NCBI GenBank assembly: GCA_964582225.1
Contig: CAZORA010000004.1
Coordinates: 58,772 to 122,771 of the forward strand
Direction: 5' to 3'
DNA length: 64,000 nt
DNA from: Dokdonella_A sp964582225
GTDB lineage: Bacteria > Pseudomonadota > Gammaproteobacteria > Xanthomonadales > Rhodanobacteraceae
The notes beneath the pieces are model-generated. The model worked only from the letters and a program-made list of their open reading frames with translations, made no database searches and was not told where the DNA came from. Position 1 is the first letter of the stretch. Each line of letters begins with the position of its first letter. The translations under genes were made by a program, and so were the position numbers. This document shows positions 30,371-39,542 of this stretch, in pieces.

Positions 30371-32518
30371 TCAGAACTTGCCGTAGTAGCCCTCCTTGAG
30401 GGCGTCGTAGAGGTTGGCCGCAGAGTGGGTTTCACCGTCGTACTCGACCTCCTCGTTGCCTTTTGCCTCTACCACCGAGCCGTCCTCGAGTTCGAATCGA
30501 TAGATGGTGTTGGCGAGATCCTCCTCCTTGACCAGCACGCCCTGGAACGCCTGCGGATTGAAGCGGAACGTGGTGCAACCCTTGAGGCCCTGGCGCCAGG
30601 CGTACAGGTAAATGTCCTTGAAGTCCGCATAAGGGTAGTCGGTCGGTACGTTGGCGGTCTTGGAGATCGACGAGTCGACCCACTTCTGTGCTGCGGCCTG
30701 CACGTCGACGTGATCGGTCGGCGTGATGTCGTCAGCAGCAACGAAGTAGTCGGGCAGCTTTTCCGCCGGATTTTGCGAGCCCGGCCGGGCCCGCGCATTG
30801 ATGCGCGCCCGATAGGCGAGGAGCTCGAAGCTGCAGACATCGACCTTTTCCTTGCTCTTCTTGCCGGGGCGGATGACGTTGCGGCTGTAGAGGTGGGCAA
30901 AGCTCGGCTCGATGCCGTTGGAGGCGTTGTTGGCCAGCGACAGCGCGATGGTGCCGGTCGGCGCGATGGAACTGTGGTGGGTGAAGCGGGCGCCGGTCTC
31001 GGCGAGCTCCGCCACCAGCTCGGGTGCCACCGCGGCGATCCGCTGCATGTAACGCGAGTATTTCGCGTGCAGCACGCGACCGGGCACCTGATCACCGACC
31101 TTCCAGCCATCCGCGGCCATTTCCGGACGCTTGCGCAGCATCTCGCCGGTCACCGTGAAGTCGCGCGCGAGGATCGGCGCGGGACCCTTTTCGCGCGCGA
31201 GATCCAGCGCCACCTCCCAGCCGGCCAACGCCATCTCGCGGGCGATGTCTTCGGTGAAGGCGCAGGCTTCGCTGGAACCATAGCGCAGTTTCAGCAGGGT
31301 GAGCGTCGAGCCGAGCCCCAGAAAGCCCATGCCGTGACGCCGCTTGCCGAGGATTTCCTGACGCTGGCGCTCGAGCGGCAAGCCATTTACCTCGACCACG
31401 TTGTCGAGCATGCGGGTGAACACCTTGACCACATCGCGATACTCGTCCCAATCGAAGCGCGCCTTGGGGCCGAAGGGATCGCGCACGAAACGAGTCAGAT
31501 TCACCGAGCCGAGCAGACAGGAACCGTAGGGCGGCAGCGGCTGCTCGCCGCAAGGGTTGGTGGCGCGGATGTTCTCGCACCACCAGTTGTTGTTCATTTC
31601 GTTGACGCGGTCGATCAGGATGAAGCCGGGCTCGGCGTAGTCGTAGGTCGAGACCATGATCATGTCCCACAGGTGGCGGGCGCGGACATGACCGTAGATC
31701 TTGCAGGCGACCAGGCCGTCCTCGCGCAGCACGTAGTGCTCGTGCACCGGCCACTCGCGCCAGACCACGGCGGCGGGATCCTCCAGGTCGACCTCGTGCT
31801 GCTCCTTGACGTGCACCGGAAACACCAGCGGCCAGTCGCGGTCCTGTTCCACCGCCTGGATGAAGCCGTCGGTGATCAGCAACGACAGGTTGAACTGGCG
31901 CAGACGCCCCGCCTCGCGCTTGGCGCGAATGAACTCGCGCACGTCCGGGTGACTGACGTCGAAGGTGCCCATCTGGGCGCCGCGCCGGCCGCCGGCCGAG
32001 GACACCGTGAAGCACATCTTGTCGTAGATGTCCATGAAGGACAGCGGACCGGACGTGTGCGCGCCGGCACCGGACACGTAGGCACCGCGCGGGCGCAGGG
32101 TGGAGAACTCGTAGCCGATCCCGCAGCCCGCCTTCAGCGTGAGCCCAGCCTCGTGCACGCGCTCGAGGATGTTGTCCATCGAGTCCTCGATCGTGCCGGA
32201 GACCGTGCAGTTTATGGTCGAAGTGGCCGGCTTGTGCTCCTGGGCGCCGGCATTGGAGACGATGCGACCTGCCGGAATCGCACCGTGGCGCAGCGCCCAG
32301 AGGAAGCGCGCGTGCCAGTGTTCGCGTTTTTCCGCAGTTTCCTCGACCTCGGACAGCGCGCGCGCTATGCGCTGCCAGGTGGCGTCCACGTCGGCGTCGA
32401 CCGGCGTGCCGTCCTTGGCCTTCAGCCGATACTTCTTGTCCCAGATGTCCTGTGAAGCCGGCTGCAGCGGAATTTCGATGGCATCGCGCGCGAGCGGCGC
32501 CAGACGCACGGTGTTCAT
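30371..32518 (-). CDS. nrdJa: Class II (adenosylcobalamin-dependent) ribonucleotide reductase, catalytic component NrdJa
   Basis: 715 residues. Key regions are the redox-active Cys104 in INCTVSGTIEDSMDNI, GIGYEFSTLRPRGAYVSGAG, and the thiyl-radical loop NPCGEQPLPPYGSC (from 321). The C-terminal finger-loop part ends at YYGKF, with the Cys tail supplied by NrdJb in trans. It uses adenosylcobalamin to start the radical reaction, so the cell needs B12. The ATG has a strong ribosome site (GAGAGGAGAAG). The upstream region (32519-32948) shows neither an obvious NrdR box nor a B12-box motif. Confidence 0.94.
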   Translation of the reverse strand: MNTVRLAPLARDAIEIPLQPASQDIWDKKYRLKAKDGTPVDADVDATWQRIARALSEVEETAEKREHWHARFLWALRHGAIPAGRIVSNAGAQEHKPATSTINCTVSGTIEDSMDNILERVHEAGLTLKAGCGIGYEFSTLRPRGAYVSGAGAHTSGPLSFMDIYDKMCFTVSSAGGRRGAQMGTFDVSHPDVREFIRAKREAGRLRQFNLSLLITDGFIQAVEQDRDWPLVFPVHVKEQHEVDLEDPAAVVWREWPVHEHYVLREDGLVACKIYGHVRARHLWDMIMVSTYDYAEPGFILIDRVNEMNNNWWCENIRATNPCGEQPLPPYGSCLLGSVNLTRFVRDPFGPKARFDWDEYRDVVKVFTRMLDNVVEVNGLPLERQRQEILGKRRHGMGFLGLGSTLTLLKLRYGSSEACAFTEDIAREMALAGWEVALDLAREKGPAPILARDFTVTGEMLRKRPEMAADGWKVGDQVPGRVLHAKYSRYMQRIAAVAPELVAELAETGARFTHHSSIAPTGTIALSLANNASNGIEPSFAHLYSRNVIRPGKKSKEKVDVCSFELLAYRARINARARPGSQNPAEKLPDYFVAADDITPTDHVDVQAAAQKWVDSSISKTANVPTDYPYADFKDIYLYAWRQGLKGCTTFRFNPQAFQGVLVKEEDLANTIYRFELEDGSVVEAKGNEEVEYDGETHSAANLYDALKEGYYGKF

Positions 32519-32948
32519 GCTTCTCCTCTCCCCAAATCACGCCGTTCAGGGCCGGCGTGCTTGCCTCCGTTACCCATCGCAGTGTCGCGCAAAAGCGCTC
32601 GGACTTGCTGAAGATCGACCGTCTGCCGCTTTCAGCTTCCGCCGACGGCCCCATTCAGCCGAACTTCGGTTTCCTGGTGACTTTGCCAGGGCCGTCGACC
32701 GACTGTTCGCCGCGCGCTCGACCACGCACGAAAACCCAACCGGTAGGCGTCACGGAACCCAGCAACCACCAGATTTAGTGGTGGGGCAGAAAGTAGCGCT
32801 CCGCTCGATGCTTGTAAAGAGGCACCTCGCAACGCCGCGCGAAAGGCCGCTCGCGGCGCCGGCACGGTGGCTCCTCGCCTGTCCAGAGCAGGCCGGTTCT
32901 GCCAGAATCGAATTCGCTTTTGCCGATTGCCGCGCACCCGAGCACCTC
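32519..32948. other. 430-bp divergent intergenic region between nrdJa and the DegP-type gene
   Basis: It must hold the promoters of both genes. The only clear structure is an inverted repeat at 32766-32784: CCACCA, a 7-base A/T-rich spacer, then TGGTGG. It is positioned about 165 bases from the protease ATG and 250 bases from the nrdJa ATG, and could be an operator or a weak hairpin. No open frame with coding character, no B12 riboswitch box and no repeat copy was found. Confidence 0.4.
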
Positions 32949-34337
32949 ATGTTTTCAGCCTCCCCGTCCCTCGCATCTGGCCATCTGTTCGCCCGCCGCC
33001 TGCTGCTCGCCTTCACGTCGGCGCTCTTCAGCGCTGGCGCCTTCGCCGCCATGCCGCCGGCCGTCGACGGTCAGGCCCTGCCATCGCTGGCGCCGATGCT
33101 CGAGCGGGTCACGCCGACCGTGGTCAACATCGCCTCGCGTACCCACGTCGCGGTGCGCAACCCCTACTTCGACGACCCGATCTTCCGCCGCTTCTTCGGC
33201 GTGCCCAACGCGCCGCGCGAGCAGGTGCAGCAATCGCTTGGCTCGGGCGTGATCGTCGACGCGGCCAAGGGCTATGTGCTCACCAACAACCACGTCGTCG
33301 CCGGCGCCGACGACATCGAGGTCACGCTCTCCACCGGGCGCACGGTCAAGGCGCGAGTGCTCGGCACCGATCCCGACACCGACCTCGCGGTGCTGCAGAT
33401 TCCGGGTGAAAACCTGCGCGCCCTGCCGATCGCGGATTCCTCCAGGCTGCGCGTCGGTGATTTCGTAGTCGCCATCGGCGAGCCCTTTGGCCTCGGCCAG
33501 ACCGTGACCTCGGGCATCGTTTCGGCGCTCGGTCGCACCGGCCTCGGCGGCGCCGGCTACCAGAACTTCATCCAGACCGACGCCTCGATCAACCCGGGAA
33601 ATTCCGGCGGTCCGCTGGTCAATCTGCGCGGCGAGCTGGTCGGTATCAATTCGATGATCTACTCGCCCTCGGGCGGCAACGTCGGCATCGGCTTTGCCAT
33701 CCCGTCCAACCTCGCGCTGGACGTGATGCGCCAGCTGGTCAGCATCGGACACGTGCAGCGCGGCGTGATCGGCGTCGACGCGCAGGACGTGACGCCACAG
33801 ATTGCCCGGGCGCTCGGTCTCGAGGAGGCGCTCGGCGCGGTAGTGACCCGGGTGCGCTCGAAGTCACCGGCGGAAGCGGCCGGGCTGCAGCCCGGCGACG
33901 TGATCGTCGCGATCGACGGCAAGCGAGTCGCCAGCGTGAGCGACCTGCGCAACATCGAAGGCCTCAGTGCACCCAATACCAGCGTCGCCGTGGGGCTGGA
34001 GCGCGATGGCAAGCGCCTGGTGATCGACACCGAGCTCAAGCCGGCGCCGATCCGCCGGGTCGACGGCGGCGCACTCGATCCGCGTCTGCGCGGCGTGGAG
34101 CTTTCTGACCTGGACGAAAACCTTCGCGACCGCGGCCTTGGCGGCGTGGTGGTGAGCCGCATCAGTGCCGGCAGCCAGGCCCAGCGCAGCGGCCTGCGCA
34201 AGGGCGACGTGATCGTCGCGGTCAATCGTCGCGATCTGCGCGACACGGACGACTTCCAGCGCCTCGCCGGTGCCGGCTCCCGCCAGCTTCTGCTGACCCT
34301 GCTGCGCGGGCAAGAGCTCTACTATCTCCTGCTCTGA
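32949..34337 (+). CDS. degP: DegP/DegQ-type periplasmic serine protease (S1C, two PDZ)
   Basis: 462 residues from ATG 32949. A signal peptide (about 1-34, LLLAFTSALFSAGAFA) is followed by a trypsin-like domain with the catalytic triad His115 (TNNHVV), Asp145 (DPDTDLAV) and Ser219 (NPGNSGGPL). Two PDZ domains follow (about 265-355 and 370-460). It degrades or chaperones misfolded envelope proteins. The Q-rich lid loop of E. coli DegP is short here, closer to DegQ/MucD, so the exact name is approximate. The mRNA may end at the hairpin at 34353-34377. Confidence 0.92.
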   Translation: MFSASPSLASGHLFARRLLLAFTSALFSAGAFAAMPPAVDGQALPSLAPMLERVTPTVVNIASRTHVAVRNPYFDDPIFRRFFGVPNAPREQVQQSLGSGVIVDAAKGYVLTNNHVVAGADDIEVTLSTGRTVKARVLGTDPDTDLAVLQIPGENLRALPIADSSRLRVGDFVVAIGEPFGLGQTVTSGIVSALGRTGLGGAGYQNFIQTDASINPGNSGGPLVNLRGELVGINSMIYSPSGGNVGIGFAIPSNLALDVMRQLVSIGHVQRGVIGVDAQDVTPQIARALGLEEALGAVVTRVRSKSPAEAAGLQPGDVIVAIDGKRVASVSDLRNIEGLSAPNTSVAVGLERDGKRLVIDTELKPAPIRRVDGGALDPRLRGVELSDLDENLRDRGLGGVVVSRISAGSQAQRSGLRKGDVIVAVNRRDLRDTDDFQRLAGAGSRQLLLTLLRGQELYYLLL

Positions 34338-34352
34338 AGGCGTCGCCGACAG

Positions 34353-34377
34353 GGGCATCGCGATGGCAACGATGCCC
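34353..34377 (+). terminator. Hairpin 15 bases after the DegP-type gene
   Basis: GGGCATCG and CGATGCCC form a perfect 8-bp stem around a 9-base loop. It lacks a downstream T run, so it is either a weak or factor-assisted terminator, or an mRNA 3'-stabilising structure. Confidence 0.35.
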
Positions 34378-34571
34378 GCACGGACGTCGGAAGATGCAAT
34401 CGGAGCCCCGCGCGGCGGCGCCATCACGAACGCAACGGGTCTTCTGGTTTGCCTGCGAGCGCCGCAATCGAAGTGCCGGCCGCCGCAGGCCGTCTGACGC
34501 CGACGCAAGCCTTTGCACGGGGCGCATGCTAGAGTGCCAGGCGCCGCTTCCGGCGTCTTTCATCGTCGATC

Positions 34572-35651
34572 ATGCCGTCGTCCTCTCGCCTGTTTCCCGC
34601 GCTCGCGCTAGCCGCCGCGAGTTTCCTGCTGGCGATCCCCCAGCTCCGCGCCGCTGCCCTGGACGAGCTCATCTGGCGGGGCGATCAGACCACCGGGCGC
34701 AGCATCATGCGCGACATCGCGCACAGCTGGGCCTCGCAAAAGCGCGGGCGCATCGTGATGCAGCCCTTCAGCACGATCTCCGGACTCGACGCGGTGGCCC
34801 AGGGCAAGGCCGATCTGGCCGGTAGCGCCCGCGGCAAGGACACAACGCGCGCGGAGGAGGCCGAGCTCGCGTTCACGCCGGTCGCGCTGGATGCGGCGGT
34901 GATGATTACGCACCCGAGCAACCGGGTAGCAAGCCTCAATATCCACCAGCTCTACGAAATCTATTTCGGCCGCATCACCAACTGGAAGGAGCTGGGCGGC
35001 GAAGACCGATCGATCAATCTGTACGCGATCGCGGCCCCGCTGGACGGCCTCGAATACAGCCTGCGCGAGCTGATCTTCAAAAAGGGCGCCAAGCGCGTGG
35101 CGGCGCCGCGGCTCTACATGAACACCATTGCGCTCGAGCAGGCAGTCGCGCTCGATCCGGCCGGGCTCGGCCTGTCGACGCTGGCCGGAGTCAAAGACAA
35201 CGTCGGCGTGCGCATGATCGACGTCGAGGGCGTCACCCCGAGCACGCGTACGGTCGCCGACGGCAGCTACCCGCTGTTCATCACCCTGTACCTGGTGACC
35301 CGCGAAGACTCGCCGCGACGCAGTGCGATCGCGCGCCTTATGGATTTCATGGACACGCCCGACATGAAAGACCTGTTGCGGCGCCACCAACTGGTGCCCT
35401 TCAGCGACGTCGTCGATTTTCCGGGCGTCCACCAGAATCGCATCGCCTTCATCGACGAACACCTGCGCGCCGAGCGCGAGGCCGCGCGGGCCGCCGCGGC
35501 AAACCAGGCGGCCGCCGTGCAGACGGTTGACGCCGCCGCAGCGACCGGAGAGAGCGCGGTCGCTCCGATTCCCGCCGAATCTGGCTCAGGCAAGGCTGCG
35601 GCCAAGCGCGGACGGACCGCCAAGACCGCCGGCGCCAACGCCGGCGACTGA
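34572..35651 (+). CDS. PstS-like periplasmic substrate-binding protein, orphan
   Basis: 359 residues. A signal peptide (about 1-27, LALAAASFLLAIPQLRAAA) is followed by a PBP-like domain (about 30-285): SGLDAVAQGKADLAGSARG, then HPSNRVASLNIHQLYEIYFGRITNWKELGG, the hallmark of phosphate-binding PstS relatives. No pstCAB or phoU gene is near. The last ~65 residues are an Ala-rich low-complexity tail ending in a basic stretch (GKAAAKRGRTAKTAG), unusual for an ABC binding protein. It may sense or scavenge phosphate or a related oxyanion, or serve another periplasmic role. It is 20 bases upstream of the M17 peptidase gene. Confidence 0.8.
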   Translation: MPSSSRLFPALALAAASFLLAIPQLRAAALDELIWRGDQTTGRSIMRDIAHSWASQKRGRIVMQPFSTISGLDAVAQGKADLAGSARGKDTTRAEEAELAFTPVALDAAVMITHPSNRVASLNIHQLYEIYFGRITNWKELGGEDRSINLYAIAAPLDGLEYSLRELIFKKGAKRVAAPRLYMNTIALEQAVALDPAGLGLSTLAGVKDNVGVRMIDVEGVTPSTRTVADGSYPLFITLYLVTREDSPRRSAIARLMDFMDTPDMKDLLRRHQLVPFSDVVDFPGVHQNRIAFIDEHLRAEREAARAAAANQAAAVQTVDAAAATGESAVAPIPAESGSGKAAAKRGRTAKTAGANAGD

Positions 35652-35671
35652 GCGCGTCGCGGCTTCGTTCG

Positions 35672-37057
35672 ATGCCGTCCTGTTGGCTGGACCTCGCCGA
35701 AGTTGACGCCGCGACGCCGCTGACCGTCGTCGACCGCGCCCACCTTCCGGTTGTGCTCGAGCGGCTCGGCGAGGCGGCGCGCCGTTGGTGCGCGGCGCAG
35801 GGCTTCACCGGCGCGGCCGGCAGCTTCGTTGCACTACCCGGCGCCAACGGCGCGATCGAGCGCGTGCTCGCCGGCAGCGATGCCGCCGATCCGGTCTTTG
35901 CGCTGGCGGCACTGCCGCCGTGCCTGCCCGTCGGCGACTATGCGCTCGATCCGCTGGGACTGCCGCTCGACCCGGCGCAAGCCGCCTTCGGCTGGGCGCT
36001 TGGCGCCTATCGGTTCAACCGTTACCGCAAGGCCGCGCGCGAGCCGGCGCGGCTCGCGCTCGACGCCACCGTCGCCCAGCAGGCCCGCCCGCTGGTCGAA
36101 GCCGCGTTCCAGGTGCGTGATCTGGTCAACACGCCGACCGAGGACCTCGGTCCGGCCGAGCTGAGCGCGGTCGTTCGCGCGCTGGCCGAGCGCTGCGGCG
36201 CGCAGTTTCGCGAATGGGTCGGCGAGGAGCTCCTGGAGGCCAATTTTCCGACCATCCACGCGGTCGGGCGCGCCAGCCATCGCGCGCCTCGCCTGCTCGA
36301 GCTCAGCGCCGAAGCCGGCGGCGAACGAGCACCGCATCTGGTGCTGATTGGCAAGGGCGTGTGCTTCGACAGCGGCGGCCTCGACCTCAAGACCGCAGAC
36401 GGCATGCGCTGGATGAAGAAGGACATGGGCGGCGCGGCACACGCGATTGCGCTGGCCGGCCTGGTGCTGGCGGCGAAGCTGCCGGTGCGTCTGAGCCTGC
36501 TGATCCCGGCGGTCGAAAACGCCGTCGGCGGCAACGCCATGCGCCCGGGAGAGGTAATCAGAACCCGCTCCGGGCTCACGGTCGAAGTCGCCAACACCGA
36601 TGCCGAGGGGCGTCTGATCCTCTGCGATGCGCTGGCTCGCGCCAGCGAGATGGCGCCTGACCTGATCCTCGATTTCGCGACTTTGACCGGCGCCGCGCGG
36701 ATCGCCCTGGGCCCGGAGCTGCCGGCACTGTTCAGCAATCGCGACGCGGTCGCCGAAGCTCTGCTCGAAGCGGCCCAAGCGGTTCACGATCCGCTCTGGC
36801 GACTGCCGCTCTGGCGCCCCTACCTGCGCCTTCTCGAATCACCGATCGCCGATCTCTCCAACGCCGCCAGCTCGCGCCATGCCGGCGCCATGACCGCGGC
36901 ACTCTACCTCGAACGCTTCGTCGCCGAACCGCTGGCTTGGGCGCACCTCGATGTCTATGCCTGGAACGACGACTCGCGCCCCGGTCATCCGCGCGGCGGT
37001 GAGGCCCAGGGCCTGCGCGCCTGCTTCGAATTTCTGCATCGGCGTTACGCTCAGTGA
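35672..37057 (+). CDS. M17-family leucyl aminopeptidase
   Basis: 461 residues. The C-terminal catalytic domain has KGVCFDSGGLDLKTADGMRWMKKDMGGAAH (metal-binding Lys and Asp residues), NTDAEGRLILCDAL (the M17 signature NTDAEGRL) and the closing HLDVYAWNDDSRPGHPRGGE. It removes N-terminal residues from peptides in the cytoplasm as a dinuclear-metal hexamer. The W-x-x-x-D-x-R-P-G-x-P-x-G-G-E ending identifies the PepB-like branch rather than PepA. Probably cotranscribed with the PstS-like gene. Confidence 0.9.
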   Translation: MPSCWLDLAEVDAATPLTVVDRAHLPVVLERLGEAARRWCAAQGFTGAAGSFVALPGANGAIERVLAGSDAADPVFALAALPPCLPVGDYALDPLGLPLDPAQAAFGWALGAYRFNRYRKAAREPARLALDATVAQQARPLVEAAFQVRDLVNTPTEDLGPAELSAVVRALAERCGAQFREWVGEELLEANFPTIHAVGRASHRAPRLLELSAEAGGERAPHLVLIGKGVCFDSGGLDLKTADGMRWMKKDMGGAAHAIALAGLVLAAKLPVRLSLLIPAVENAVGGNAMRPGEVIRTRSGLTVEVANTDAEGRLILCDALARASEMAPDLILDFATLTGAARIALGPELPALFSNRDAVAEALLEAAQAVHDPLWRLPLWRPYLRLLESPIADLSNAASSRHAGAMTAALYLERFVAEPLAWAHLDVYAWNDDSRPGHPRGGEAQGLRACFEFLHRRYAQ

Positions 37058-37113
37058 GGATCTGAGCCCGTTCTCCTTGCCGCCAAAGGCGCGCCTTCGT
37101 CGACCCCGAACCC

Positions 37114-37156
37114 TTGAAGCCAAAGGCGCTGGGCTCGCGCCTTGGCAGGAGCGACG
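37114..37156 (+). repeat. REP/MITE-like repeat, copy B (half element, degenerate)
   Basis: TTGAAGCCAAAGGCGCTGGG followed by an imperfect hairpin arm (CTCGCGCC...GGAGCGACG) corresponds to the right half of copy A, with several mismatches. The left arm is not recognisable. It lies between the convergent pepB-like and prc genes. Confidence 0.6.
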
Positions 37157-37190
37157 GTGGGGAACACGCTAACCCGGAAAATCGGTTCAG

Positions 37191-37213
37191 ACCCTGCCGG
37201 CAGCCGGCAGGGT
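37191..37213. terminator. Perfect 23-base palindrome immediately after the prc stop
   Basis: An 11-base arm ACCCTGCCGGC mirrors exactly around a single central base. It starts one base after the prc stop codon. On the prc (minus) strand it is followed within about 10 bases by TTTT, consistent with a terminator for prc. It also lies downstream of the convergent aminopeptidase gene and could act bidirectionally. A strong two-fold symmetric protein-binding site is the alternative. Confidence 0.55.
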
Positions 37214-39424
37214 TCAATCGGCGATCGGCGCCAGCGTCGGGTCTTCGAACCGCGGCAGCACCTGCGCCGCGAGCGGCGCGTCCGCGCGCACCAGGGTGAT
37301 CTCGTCGGCGAGCACGTCGACCGCTTCGTCGAGCACCACGTCGGGACGCTCTTTGGCTTTCTTCTCGCGCTCGACTTCCTTGCGAATATTGCGCTCGTCC
37401 GGCTGCAGACCATCGTCCAGGCGCAGGTCCGGTGTTGCGGCCACCTCGTCGTTTGCGGCCGACTCGGTGACTTCGGCCGTCACCGAGTCCTGTCCGGCGG
37501 CCACCAGGCGCTCCTCGCGAGCCTTGCGGCGCGCCTCCTGCTCGTCGCGCTCGCGCCGCCGCACGGCCTCGTTCAGCGACACGGACTTCTGCGCACGCAA
37601 GCGGCGCGCCTCGGCGAGATCCTCCTGCAGCACCTGCCAGCCGACGCTTTTCGCCACCCGCGCCGCGTGGCGCTCAGCGAGCAGCGGCAGGATCGGCTTC
37701 AGCTCGGCCACCGGCTTGTAGCGTGCCGGCGCGATCGAGGTCCAGGGCAGGGCGTTGTCGTAGCTCGATTCACCGAAATCGTCCGCTCCCGCGGTCAGCG
37801 GGAAGCTGATGTCCGGCGTCACCCCGCGCAGCTGGGTGGAGCCGCCGTCGATGCGGAAGAACTGGGCGATGGTCATCTTGACCTCGCCCAGCACCGGCTT
37901 GCTGCTGTGCGCCACTTCGTCGAGATCGATCAGGTTCTGCACGGTTCCCTTGCCGAAGGTCGGCTCGCCGATGATGATGCCCCGTCCGTAGTCCTGGATC
38001 GCTGCGGAAAAGATTTCCGAGGCCGATGCCGAGGCGCGATTGACCACCACTGCCAGCGGGCCGCTCCACGCCGCCGGACGGGTCGCTTCCTCCTCTTCGA
38101 CCTGGCCTCTGGCGTTGCGCACCTGCACTACCGGGCCCTGGCCGATGAACAGCCCGGTCAGATCAGTGGCCTCCGCCAGCGAGCCGCCGCCGTTGTTGCG
38201 CAGATCCACCACCACGCCGTCGACCTGCTCCGCCTTGAGTTCGCCGAGCAGCTTTTCGACGTCGCGCGTGGCGCTCTTGTAGTCAGCGACGCCGCGCCGG
38301 CGAGCGTCGAAATCCTGATAGAAAGTCGGCAGTGAAATCACCCCGATGCGCAATCTCTTCCCTTCATCACCGACCTCGAGGACCGATTTCTTCGCTGCCT
38401 GCTCCTCGATGCTGATCTTCTGGCGCACCAGCGACAGCACGACGTGCTCGCCGTCGGGACCGGCGTCGGCGGGCAGGATCTCCAGACGCACCGTGGTGTC
38501 TTTGGGGCCGCGAATCTTCTCCACCACGTCGTCGAGACGCCAGCCGACCACGTCGATGATCGCCCCCTCTTCGCCCTGCCCGACGCCGACGATGCGATCA
38601 CCCACCTTGAGCTTGCCGGACAGCGCGGCCGGTCCGCCGGGGACGATCTCCCGGATTGCAGTGTAGTCCTCGGTCCGCTGCAGCACCGCGCCGATGCCCT
38701 GCAGCGAAAGCTTCATCGCAATGTCGAAATTCCGCGAGGCGCGCGGGCCCAGATAGTTGGTGTGCGGCTCGATCGAGGTCGCATACGCGTTCATGAAGGT
38801 CTGGAACACGTCCTCGGAGTTCAGCTGCTGGACGCGATCGAGATAGTTTGCGTAGCGCTTGTCGAGGGTCTGACGAATCTCGGCGGCGGGCTTGCCGGCC
38901 AGCAGCAGGCGCAGCCAGTCGTTCTTGATGCGGCGCCGCCAGAGGTCGTTCACCGCCTCGGTGTCGGCGGCCCAAGTCGCCTTTTCGCGATCGAATTCGT
39001 AGCTTTCTTCGCGCTCGAAATCGAAGCCTTTGTCCAGCAGCGAGCGCGCGTGGGCCACCCGCTCCGTCACCCGCTGCCGGTACAGATTGAACATGGCGAA
39101 GGGAGCGGCGAGATCAGGCTTGCGCAGGGCGTCGTCGAGCCGCGTCCGGTAGGCGTCGAAACCCTGGATGTCGGCCGCAGTGAAGAACAGCTTGTCCGGA
39201 TCGAGCGCGTCCAGATAGCGCTTGAAGGTCTCGCTCGAGAGTTCATCGTCGAGCGGCACCGGCTTGTAGTGAAAGCGGCTCAGGAAGCGCGTAGCCAGGG
39301 TCGCTGCCTCGACCTGGCTCGCTAGCGGTTGCAGCGCCGTCGCCACCGGCTGCGGCGTGGTGCGAGCCAGAGTCGGTCCGGCGACCGCGAGGCCGAGGGC
39401 GAGGAGCAGCGGCAAAATGCGCAT
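37214..39424 (-). CDS. prc: Carboxy-terminal (tail-specific) protease Prc
   Basis: 736 residues from ATG 39424; an upstream ATG at 39448 would place eight polar residues before the signal peptide. The order is signal peptide (about 1-20), N-terminal helical TSP region, PDZ domain (about 235-320), and S41 protease domain with NNGGGSL (411-416), the nucleophile-serine segment NRASASASEIFSAA (about 462-475) and the catalytic Lys in TFGKGTVQ (K492). A C-terminal DUF3340-like region ends in an acidic/basic tail. It trims or degrades periplasmic proteins such as penicillin-binding protein 3 in E. coli. It is next to the cell-wall block. Confidence 0.94.
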   Translation of the reverse strand: MRILPLLLALGLAVAGPTLARTTPQPVATALQPLASQVEAATLATRFLSRFHYKPVPLDDELSSETFKRYLDALDPDKLFFTAADIQGFDAYRTRLDDALRKPDLAAPFAMFNLYRQRVTERVAHARSLLDKGFDFEREESYEFDREKATWAADTEAVNDLWRRRIKNDWLRLLLAGKPAAEIRQTLDKRYANYLDRVQQLNSEDVFQTFMNAYATSIEPHTNYLGPRASRNFDIAMKLSLQGIGAVLQRTEDYTAIREIVPGGPAALSGKLKVGDRIVGVGQGEEGAIIDVVGWRLDDVVEKIRGPKDTTVRLEILPADAGPDGEHVVLSLVRQKISIEEQAAKKSVLEVGDEGKRLRIGVISLPTFYQDFDARRRGVADYKSATRDVEKLLGELKAEQVDGVVVDLRNNGGGSLAEATDLTGLFIGQGPVVQVRNARGQVEEEEATRPAAWSGPLAVVVNRASASASEIFSAAIQDYGRGIIIGEPTFGKGTVQNLIDLDEVAHSSKPVLGEVKMTIAQFFRIDGGSTQLRGVTPDISFPLTAGADDFGESSYDNALPWTSIAPARYKPVAELKPILPLLAERHAARVAKSVGWQVLQEDLAEARRLRAQKSVSLNEAVRRRERDEQEARRKAREERLVAAGQDSVTAEVTESAANDEVAATPDLRLDDGLQPDERNIRKEVEREKKAKERPDVVLDEAVDVLADEITLVRADAPLAAQVLPRFEDPTLAPIAD

Positions 39425-39542
39425 GGAGTTCGGATCCCTGAAAATCACGTTGAGTGGGCTTCGACAGCGAGCGCGGCGGGAACGTTCAGCCGAGCCGAAG
39501 CCGGACCGCGACTGAAACTCGAAAGACGCGCCGACCCCCGCT

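Noticed and set aside
30425..32455. A 676-residue plus-strand frame
   Set aside because: Mirror of nrdJa, which has complete family motifs; no ribosome site or domain.
32519..32948. Possible cobalamin riboswitch before the B12-dependent nrdJa
   Set aside because: No GCCACTG-type B12 box or the other conserved blocks could be found on the minus strand. A covariance-model search would settle it.
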